The position numbers were made by a program, and so were the translations under genes. The notes under the pieces were generated by a model. The model worked only from the letters and a program-made list of their open reading frames with translations, did not search any database and was not told the DNA's origin. Shown one piece after another: positions 13,636 to 19,385 of a stretch of DNA of 19,385 bases. Numbering within the stretch: position 1 is the stretch's first letter; the number at the start of each line of letters is the position of its first letter. The DNA is from Chloroflexota bacterium (lineage in GTDB: Bacteria; Chloroflexota; Anaerolineae; UBA1429). The stretch is taken from assembly GCA_012513595.1 (NCBI GenBank), contig JAAZBY010000181.1:1-19385 (forward strand), in the 5' to 3' direction.

Positions 13636-14877
13636 ATGCCATCCTGCCCGCCCAACCTGGCTAGCGCCCACCTCAGCACCCAGTCGGTGCATACCGGCGA
13701 GGCCAAAAGCAAGCCCTACGGCTCACTGACAACGCCGATCGTACAGACGTCGACCTACACCTTTGCCGACACGGCCGAGATCGTGGCCCACATGCGCCGC
13801 AAAGAGCAGGGCCTGCCCCTGGAACGCGGGGAGTATGGCCGCTACGGCAACCCCACCCAGGAGGCCGTCGAACGCAAACTGGCCGCCCTCGAAGGGGGCG
13901 ACGCGGCCCTGGTGTTGGCCAGCGGCATGGCCGTCATCACCAACGCCCTGCTCACTTTTCTCTCCGCCGGGGACCACTGCATCCTCACCGATGACTGTTA
14001 CCGGCGCACCCGGCAGTTCTCCCTCGAGTTCCTCAAGCGCCTGGGGATCGCCTGCACCCTGGCGCCCATGGGCGACTATGAGGCCCTCGAGGCGGCCATC
14101 ACCCCGCGGACGCGCCTGATCCTCACCGAGTCTCCCACCAATCCCTACCTGCGCGTCATCGACCTCGACCGCCTCGCCGAGATCGGGCGCCGGCGGGGGC
14201 TCTTGACCGTCGTCGACGCCACCTTTGGCACGCCGGTCAACGTGCGCCCCCTGGAACGCGGTATCGACCTGGTGATCCACTCGGCGACCAAGTACCTCGG
14301 CGGGCATAACGACCTGCTGGCCGGCGCCGTGGCGGGGCGCAGCGCCTTGGTCGCCCAGATGCGTGAGACCAACCACCTGCTGGGCGCCGTGGCCGACCCC
14401 CACGCCCTCTACCTGCTCTTGCGCGGGGTCAAGACCCTGGCCCTGCGCATGGCCCGCCACAACGAGAACGGCCAACGCCTGGCCGAGTTCCTCGAACGCC
14501 ACCCGGCGGTGCGCCGCGTGTGGTACCCCGGGCTGCCCTCCCACCCGGACCACGCCCTGGCCCGCCGGACGATGCGGGGCTTTGGCGGCGTGGTGAGCTT
14601 TGAGGTCGCCGCGGACCTGGAGGGGACCGCCCGTTTCATCGATGCGCTGCGCATCCCCTATATCGGCCCCAGCCTGGGCGGGGTGGAGAGCATCGTCGAG
14701 CAGCCGGCGCTGATGTCACACTTTACCCTGAACGAAGAGGAGCGGGCGGCCATCGGCATCCGCGGGGAGCTGGTGCGCTACGCCGCCGGCGTGGAAGACG
14801 CCGACGACCTCATCTCCGACCTGGCCCAGGCGCTCGCGCAGGTGGCCGAGGGCGGCCAGGAGGCGGGCCGATGCTAG
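13636..14877 (+). CDS. metB: Cystathionine gamma-synthase-type PLP enzyme (Cys/Met metabolism family)
   Basis: PLP-dependent transsulfuration enzyme of 413 residues. It most likely joins an activated homoserine with cysteine (cystathionine gamma-synthase); O-acyl-homoserine sulfhydrylase or gamma-lyase activity cannot be excluded from sequence. Landmarks are YGRYGNPT (67-74), ASGMAV (95-100) for the phosphate site, the ESPTNP segment (165-170), Asp194 in VVDATFGTPV contacting the cofactor nitrogen, and the Schiff-base Lys219 in SATKYLGGHNDLLAG. The start is the ATG at 13636 after AGGAGG (13626-13631). The open frame continues upstream, but through the terminator, so those codons are not translated. 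The SAM riboswitch in its leader supports a role in methionine synthesis. Its stop overlaps the aspartate kinase start by 7 bp (ATGCTAG). Confidence 0.87.
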   Translation: MPSCPPNLASAHLSTQSVHTGEAKSKPYGSLTTPIVQTSTYTFADTAEIVAHMRRKEQGLPLERGEYGRYGNPTQEAVERKLAALEGGDAALVLASGMAVITNALLTFLSAGDHCILTDDCYRRTRQFSLEFLKRLGIACTLAPMGDYEALEAAITPRTRLILTESPTNPYLRVIDLDRLAEIGRRRGLLTVVDATFGTPVNVRPLERGIDLVIHSATKYLGGHNDLLAGAVAGRSALVAQMRETNHLLGAVADPHALYLLLRGVKTLALRMARHNENGQRLAEFLERHPAVRRVWYPGLPSHPDHALARRTMRGFGGVVSFEVAADLEGTARFIDALRIPYIGPSLGGVESIVEQPALMSHFTLNEEERAAIGIRGELVRYAAGVEDADDLISDLAQALAQVAEGGQEAGRC

Positions 14878-16259
14878 TGTTCAAGTTCGGCGGCACCTCG
14901 ATCGCCGATGCCGACCGCTTCCGCGCCGTGGCCGATATCGTCGAGCGCGCGCGCGAGCGGGGCCTCGTGGTGGTGCTGTCAGCCATCAGCGGCACCACCA
15001 GCGCCCTGATCGCCGGGGCGCGCGCCGCTGCCGAGGCGGACGAGGCCCGCTACCGCGCCGTCAAGGCGGAGCTCCTCGGGCGGCACCTGGCCCTGGCCGA
15101 GCGGCTCCTGGGCCCCGGCAGCGAAAGGGACGCCCTGCGCGACTATACCGTCGACCTGCTGGACGACTATGAGCGGCTGTGCCGCAGCATCGCCACCCTG
15201 GGGGAACTGACCCTGCGGGGCACCGACGCCGTGGCCGGCCTGGGTGAGCAGATCTCCACGCGCCTGCTGGCCGCCCTGCTGCGGCGACGGGGCACGCCGG
15301 CGCAGGCCGTCAGCAGCACCGAGGTGTTGCGCACCGATAGCCAGTTCGGCGCGGCCCGGCCCGACCTCGCCGAGACGCGCCGCCTGGCGGCCCAGCACGT
15401 CCGCCCGTTGATCGATCAGGGGGTCGTGCCGGTGGTGACGGGCTATATCGGCGCCAATGCCCGCGGCACCACCACCACCCTGGGCCGCGGCGGCAGCGAC
15501 TACTCGGCCGCCCTGCTCGGCACGGTGCTCGACGCCGAAGAGGTCTGGATCTGGACCGACGTGAACGGCATCCTCACGGCCGACCCCCGCCTGGTGCCCG
15601 AGGCGCGCACCCTGGCGACGCTCTCCTATCGGGAGGCGGAAGAGCTGGCCTACTTTGGCGCCAGCGTCCTGCACCCCAAGACGGTGGCGCCCCTGGCCGA
15701 GCGCGCCATCCCCCTGCGCATCGCCAACAGCCTTCAGCCGGGCCATCCCGGCACCCTGATCGTGGCGGGGCCCGCCGCTGACCGTGAGAGGCTGCCGGCC
15801 ATCATCTCGACGCAGGGGCTGGGTCTGGTGGGGGTCATCGGGCAGGGCGGGGGCTGGTCGCTCCACCTGGCCTCCCGGGCCTTGCGCGCCCTGGCCGAGG
15901 CGGGGCTGGACGTGCTGATGTTCTCGCAGTCCTTCTCCGAGCGCAGCCTGAACCTGGTGCTGCACCATGAGGAGCAGGCCCACGCCATCCACGTCCTGGA
16001 GCGCGAGTTCGCCAACGAGCTGGCCCTGGGGATCCTGGCGCAGATCGGCAGCCAGGAGGAGGTGGCCACCGTCTCGGTGGTGGGCATGCCGAACGGTGAG
16101 GAGGCGCCCACGGCGCGGGCCTACGCCGCCCTCGGCAGCCTCGGCGTACGGGTGGTCTCCATCGGGCAGACCGCCTCGGCCTACAGCGTCTCCTTTGTCA
16201 TTCCCGAGCGCGACGTGGCCCGCGCGGTGCCCGCCCTGCACCGCGCCCTGGGGCTGTAG
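14871..16259 (+). CDS. Aspartate kinase
   Basis: Phosphorylates aspartate, the first committed step toward lysine, threonine and methionine (462 aa, normal for a monofunctional enzyme with paired ACT domains). The kinase domain shows KFGGTS (5-10), VVVLSAISGTT (33-43), the GYIGAN motif (191-196), TTTLGRGGSDYSA (201-213) and WTDVNGILTADPR (228-240). The C-terminal ACT pair runs from about residue 305 to the end: LVGVIGQGGG starts the first and TVSVVGMP the second, the usual site of amino-acid feedback. The ATG at 14871 overlaps the previous stop and has AGGAGG at 14858-14863. Sitting under a SAM riboswitch makes this likely the methionine-responsive kinase, possibly one of several isozymes. 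No homoserine dehydrogenase domain is fused. It converges on topA with 22 bp between. Confidence 0.93.
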   Translation: MLVFKFGGTSIADADRFRAVADIVERARERGLVVVLSAISGTTSALIAGARAAAEADEARYRAVKAELLGRHLALAERLLGPGSERDALRDYTVDLLDDYERLCRSIATLGELTLRGTDAVAGLGEQISTRLLAALLRRRGTPAQAVSSTEVLRTDSQFGAARPDLAETRRLAAQHVRPLIDQGVVPVVTGYIGANARGTTTTLGRGGSDYSAALLGTVLDAEEVWIWTDVNGILTADPRLVPEARTLATLSYREAEELAYFGASVLHPKTVAPLAERAIPLRIANSLQPGHPGTLIVAGPAADRERLPAIISTQGLGLVGVIGQGGGWSLHLASRALRALAEAGLDVLMFSQSFSERSLNLVLHHEEQAHAIHVLEREFANELALGILAQIGSQEEVATVSVVGMPNGEEAPTARAYAALGSLGVRVVSIGQTASAYSVSFVIPERDVARAVPALHRALGL

Positions 16260-16281
16260 GCGGCGGGAGGGGCGGCACGCC

Positions 16282-18639
16282 TCAGGGCGCGTCCCCCTCG
16301 TCGGCCTCGCCCAGCGCGGCGGCCATCTTTTTCGCCGAGAGGTTCTTTTTGCAGGCCGGGCAATGGTAGTACGGCCCCCAGCGCCCGGCGCGTTTTTCCA
16401 GCGGGCGCGCGCCGCACTCGGGGCAGGCCACGTCGACCGTTTCCGTGGCCGCCCCGCCGCGGGCCAGCGCGCGCAGGGAATGGTTCTTGCCGCACTGCTC
16501 GCAGTGCAGGTACTCGCCGTAACGCCCCTTCTTGGGCGTCAGCGGTTTGGCGCCACAGGCGGGACAGGCCGTCTCGGCGGCCAGCGCCTTGATCTTATCG
16601 CTCAGAATGGGCCGGGTGTTCTTGCAGCTGGGATAGTTCTCACACCCGAGGAACTGCCCACGCCCCCGCGAGATGATCTTCATGCGGCCGCCGCACTTTT
16701 CGCAAGTCTCGCCGGGGGCGAACTCGTCCTCGCGCACCTGGGGTTTGGCCGGGTCGGCCAAGTCCAGGACGAAGGTACACTCTGGGTAGCCCGTGCAGCC
16801 CATGAAGCGCCCGGCATCAGAGATGCGCACCTGCAGCGGCTTGCCACACTCGGGGCAGGCGCGGCCGCGCAACTCCTCACCCAGGCCGGCCCACATGGCC
16901 CGCGAGACGGCCTCGGGCATGCTCCCTTTGGCGGCCTGCAGGCTCTGCGAAAAGCCGTCGTAAAAGCCCTCCAGCATCCCCACATAGCCGAGGCGGCCCG
17001 CGGCCACCTCGTCCAGGCGGTCCTCCATCTCGGCGGTGTAGCCGACGTCCATGATGTCGGCAAAGGTCTCCACCAGGGCGTCACAGACGATCATGCCGAG
17101 GTCGGTCGGGAACAGGCGGCCCCTGTCTCGCTCGACGTAGCCGCGGTCCTGGATGACGCTGATGATCGACGCATAGGTGGACGGGCGCCCCACCCCGCGC
17201 GCCTCCAGCTCCTTGACCAGCGTCGGCTCGGTGTAGCGGGGAGGCGGCTCGGTAAAGTGCTGCTCAGGCAGGAGCTTCAGCAGGTCCACCACCTCGCCCT
17301 GGCGAAGCGCCGGCAGCAGACCCTCTTCCTCCTCGGCCTCGTCCTGACCCTCGACGTAGACCGCCAGGTAGCCGGGGAAGACCAACCGCTGGCCGCTAGC
17401 GCGGAACAGAAACCGTTTGGCCGCGGTGACCTCGACGGAGAGCGTATCGTAGACGGCCGGCTGCATCTGGCTGGCCAGAAAGCGCCGCCAGATGAGGTCG
17501 TACAGACGGTACTGCTCCTGGGTGAGCAGGGGGCGGATGGCGTCCGGCTCCCGCTGCACCGAGGTCGGCCGGATCGCCTCGTGGGCCTCCTGGGCGAGGG
17601 CAGCCTTGGCCCGGTAGATGGGCGGCCGCTCGGGCAGGTACTCCCGTCCCCAGCGGCCGGCGATGTAGTCGCGGGCCTCGGCCTGCGCCTCCGGCGCCAC
17701 CTGGGGCGAGTCGGTACGCATGTAGGTGATCAGGCCCACCCGCTCGCCCTGCAGGTCGATCCCCTCGTACAGCTGCTGGGCGATGCGCATGGTGTTCCGC
17801 GGGCTAAGGCGCAGCTTGCGGCCCGCCTCGGCCTGCAGGGTGCTGGTGATAAAGGGGGGCTGCGGGTTACGGCGGCGCTGCCCCGGTTGCACCTTGGTCA
17901 CCGTCCAGGTGGCCGCGCGCAGCGCGCTCAGCAGGGCGTCGACGTCAGCCTGAGAGTGCAGGGCGGGGTTCTCCCCGTCGATCTTGGCCAGGCGGGCGCA
18001 GAAGCGCTCCTGTTCGGCGGTGCGCCGCTGGAGGTCGGCGTCAAGAGTCCAGTACTCCTCGGGGATAAAGGCGCGAATCTCCCGCTCACGGTCGACCACC
18101 AGGCGCAGCGCCACCGACTGCACCCGCCCCGCCGAAAGTGGCCGGCGGGTGGCGTACCCCTTGCGGATGGCCGAGGAGAGGAGCGGGCTGATCTGGTAAC
18201 CCACCAGCCGGTCGAGGACGCGGCGGGCCTGCTGGGCGTCGATCAGGTCCAGGTCGAGGGCCCGTGGGTTGGCGATGGCCTCCTCGACGGCCGCCTTGGT
18301 CACCTGATGGAAGGTCACCCGGCGCATCTGGGCCTCCTCGAGGCCGGCGGCCTGGGCGACGTGCCAGGCGATCGCCTCCCCCTCGCGGTCGGGGTCGGTG
18401 GCCAGGTAGACAATGTCGGCCTCGGCCGCTTGGTGCCGAATGTCGTCGACCACATTTTTCTTGCCGGGCGACAGCTGGTACGTCGCCCGGAAGCCCGCCT
18501 CGACATCCACGCCCAGGCTCTTGGGGGGCAGGTCGCGCACGTGCCCCACCGAGGCGCGCACGGCATAGCCGCGGCCCAGGTACCTGGCGATCGTCTTGGC
18601 CTTGGCCGGTGATTCGACGATCACGAGCTTCTTGGCCAT
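16282..18639 (-). CDS. topA: DNA topoisomerase I (type IA), four C-terminal zinc ribbons
   Basis: Relaxes negatively supercoiled DNA by cutting one strand through a 5'-phosphotyrosine link (785 aa). The Toprim domain starts KKLVIVESPAKAKT with Glu9 and holds the acidic TDPDREGE (81-88). The active-site motif GLITYMRTDSP gives Tyr306 and Arg308. PLSAGRVQSVALRL (167-180) and VGRPSTYASII are also typical of the family. The C-terminal end carries four Cys4 ribbons: CPECGK...CTGYPEC, CEKCGG...CENYPSC, CPACGA...CEQC and CPECGA...CPAC. The last two are shorter and lack the YP element. The ATG at 18639 follows a purine-rich GGGGGAGAGG. It is transcribed from its own promoter upstream, back to back with the UroD-family gene. 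Nothing is missing. Confidence 0.96.
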   Translation of the reverse strand: MAKKLVIVESPAKAKTIARYLGRGYAVRASVGHVRDLPPKSLGVDVEAGFRATYQLSPGKKNVVDDIRHQAAEADIVYLATDPDREGEAIAWHVAQAAGLEEAQMRRVTFHQVTKAAVEEAIANPRALDLDLIDAQQARRVLDRLVGYQISPLLSSAIRKGYATRRPLSAGRVQSVALRLVVDREREIRAFIPEEYWTLDADLQRRTAEQERFCARLAKIDGENPALHSQADVDALLSALRAATWTVTKVQPGQRRRNPQPPFITSTLQAEAGRKLRLSPRNTMRIAQQLYEGIDLQGERVGLITYMRTDSPQVAPEAQAEARDYIAGRWGREYLPERPPIYRAKAALAQEAHEAIRPTSVQREPDAIRPLLTQEQYRLYDLIWRRFLASQMQPAVYDTLSVEVTAAKRFLFRASGQRLVFPGYLAVYVEGQDEAEEEEGLLPALRQGEVVDLLKLLPEQHFTEPPPRYTEPTLVKELEARGVGRPSTYASIISVIQDRGYVERDRGRLFPTDLGMIVCDALVETFADIMDVGYTAEMEDRLDEVAAGRLGYVGMLEGFYDGFSQSLQAAKGSMPEAVSRAMWAGLGEELRGRACPECGKPLQVRISDAGRFMGCTGYPECTFVLDLADPAKPQVREDEFAPGETCEKCGGRMKIISRGRGQFLGCENYPSCKNTRPILSDKIKALAAETACPACGAKPLTPKKGRYGEYLHCEQCGKNHSLRALARGGAATETVDVACPECGARPLEKRAGRWGPYYHCPACKKNLSAKKMAAALGEADEGDAP

Positions 18640-18693
18640 CGGTCCTCTCCCCCTGTCATCGCACGGCGCCCGTCCGCTGTAGTGAATACTAGC

Positions 18694-18722
18694 ATTCTAG
18701 GGCTCCGTCGCCAGGATGCCAA
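18694..18722 (-). promoter_or_regulatory. Sigma70-type promoter of topA
   Basis: On the minus strand TTGGCA (18722-18717) and TAGAAT (18699-18694) are 17 bp apart, with a start site near 18687 and a leader of about 48 bases. An overlapping TAGTAT at 18690-18685 is a second, weaker -10 candidate. Because topA genes are often supercoiling-sensitive, divergence from the next promoter may matter; this is inference. Confidence 0.68.
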
Positions 18723-18738
18723 GGCAGCCCGGCCGCCC

Positions 18739-18768
18739 TTGGACAGATTCCGCGCCCCGACCTATGAT
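18739..18768 (+). promoter_or_regulatory. Promoter of the UroD-family gene
   Basis: TTGGAC (18739-18744) and TATGAT (18763-18768) are 18 bp apart, with a start near 18775 and a leader of about 25 bases. Its -35 box lies 16 bp from the topA -35 box on the other strand, so the two promoters are back to back and could interfere or share an activator. Confidence 0.6.
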
Positions 18769-18799
18769 CGGCCCGCGGAACACGCGAAAGGAGCCCTTC

Positions 18800-19385
18800 A
18801 TGACCCTGACACCGCGAGAGCGGGTAACCCGCACGCTGCGCTTCGAGGGCGTCGATCGCCCCGCGCGGGATGTATGGACGCTGCCGGCGGCCTTCCTGGG
18901 CCGCGCCGAACCCCTACAGGCCCTTCTGGATCAGTATCCGCCCGACATCGTCGGCGGCTTCCAAAACCCCGAGGAGAGCCCCCTCCAGTACCGGCCCGGG
19001 GAGTGGACCGACCCCTGGGGCAGCGTCTGGCGCAACATCCAGGCGGGCATGATCGGCGAGGTCATGCGCCCCGCCCTGGCCGACTGGGCCGCCCTGGAGC
19101 ACTGGCAGCCCCCCTTCCACCTGCTGGGCCAGGGGATCGAGGGGATCAACCGCGTCGCCAGCGAGACGGACCGCTTTGTGACGGCCGGCCTGCCGCGCCC
19201 CTTCGAGCGGCTGCAGTTCGTGCGCGGGCCGCAGAACGTCTACATGGACCTGGCCTGGGGCGCGCCGGAGGCCTTTCGCACGCTGGAGATGATCCACGAC
19301 TATTACCTGCGCCACGTGGAGCTGGTGGTGCGCACCGAGGCCGACGCCCTGTTCATGATGGACGACTGGGGCAGCAAGGCGTCGC
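18800..19385 (+). CDS. Uroporphyrinogen decarboxylase-family protein (3' end cut off by window)
   Basis: An open frame of 195 codons runs off the window edge. The ATG at 18800 has an excellent ribosome site AAAGGAG (18787-18793) and a promoter 30-60 bp upstream. The protein opens MTLTPRERVTRTLRFEGVDRPARD, the usual first helix of the UroD/MtaA family. It then shows WTDPWGSVWRN, an internal loop seen in this family, and DALFMMDDWGSK near the cut, matching the D-D-W/L-G strand of corrinoid methyltransferase relatives. It lacks the N-terminal FMRQAGR-type motif of true heme-pathway HemE, so a cobalamin- or methyl-transfer-related role is more likely than heme synthesis. The partner genes would lie to the right. 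The substrate is unknown. Confidence 0.85.
   Translation, partial: MTLTPRERVTRTLRFEGVDRPARDVWTLPAAFLGRAEPLQALLDQYPPDIVGGFQNPEESPLQYRPGEWTDPWGSVWRNIQAGMIGEVMRPALADWAALEHWQPPFHLLGQGIEGINRVASETDRFVTAGLPRPFERLQFVRGPQNVYMDLAWGAPEAFRTLEMIHDYYLRHVELVVRTEADALFMMDDWGSKAS

Noticed and set aside
16260..16281. A terminator between the aspartate kinase gene and topA
   Set aside because: The 22-bp gap is GC-rich, but I could find no convincing inverted repeat or T-run.
15967..18612. An 881-codon open frame on the plus strand opposite topA
   Set aside because: The minus strand is unmistakably topA with all motifs. The opposite frame is Gly/Leu/Arg/His-rich low-complexity sequence, as expected from GC-rich antisense, and it begins inside the aspartate kinase gene.

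Overview
The window is high-GC bacterial chromosome, densely packed on both strands, with no mobile elements, tRNA or rRNA genes, or CRISPR arrays that I can see. Gene content (a Dpp/Opp-type ABC importer, a lone galT, a SAM-riboswitch methionine operon, a topA with four zinc ribbons, a UroD-family corrinoid-type protein, a DUF4062-like protein) and strong GC bias at third codon positions fit an uncultured Chloroflexota (Anaerolineae-like) lineage. This placement is inference from gene content, not from a marker gene. Several promoters read as clean sigma70-type sites with 17-18 bp spacers, often with a TAGAAT or TAGACT -10 box.

Layout from left to right. Bases 1-2765 (+) hold the end of a peptide/oligosaccharide ABC importer operon: permease, two ATPases, then a small two-helix membrane protein overlapping the last ATPase gene. 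A DUF84 (YjjX-like) nucleotide-cleaning phosphatase gene follows at 2813-3352 (+). Bases 3380-6046 (-) form a two-gene signalling operon: a response regulator fused to a degenerate kinase core, then a membrane PAS histidine kinase. The divergent gap at 6047-6264 carries three CGTAAA repeats spaced exactly 11 bp and a TATAAT box in front of a zinc-type dehydrogenase and a DUF4062/TIR-like protein (6265-7927, +). A 14-bp perfect hairpin separates these from galT (8021-9082, -).

From 9246 a zinc-ribbon/membrane/PH-like protein (+) runs convergently into a methyltransferase gene that is co-transcribed with, and overlaps, an upstream secreted M23-type peptidase gene (9880-12076, -). A divergent promoter pair then drives the peptidase operon and an NAD-dependent sugar epimerase (12265-13239, +).

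The best-resolved regulatory unit is 13258-16259: a consensus promoter, a SAM-I riboswitch with an enlarged P4 arm, a matching antiterminator and intrinsic terminator, then a cystathionine gamma-synthase-type gene overlapping an aspartate kinase gene. SAM should therefore shut down both entry into the aspartate family pathway and the sulfur-transfer step. Finally topA (16282-18639, -) and the start of a uroporphyrinogen-decarboxylase-family gene (18800 to the window end, +) diverge from back-to-back promoters.

I do not see a clearly new system. The items most worth a second look are the riboswitch arm, the 11-bp operator repeats beside the two-component genes, the kinase-like tail on the response regulator, and the DUF4062-like protein paired with the dehydrogenase.
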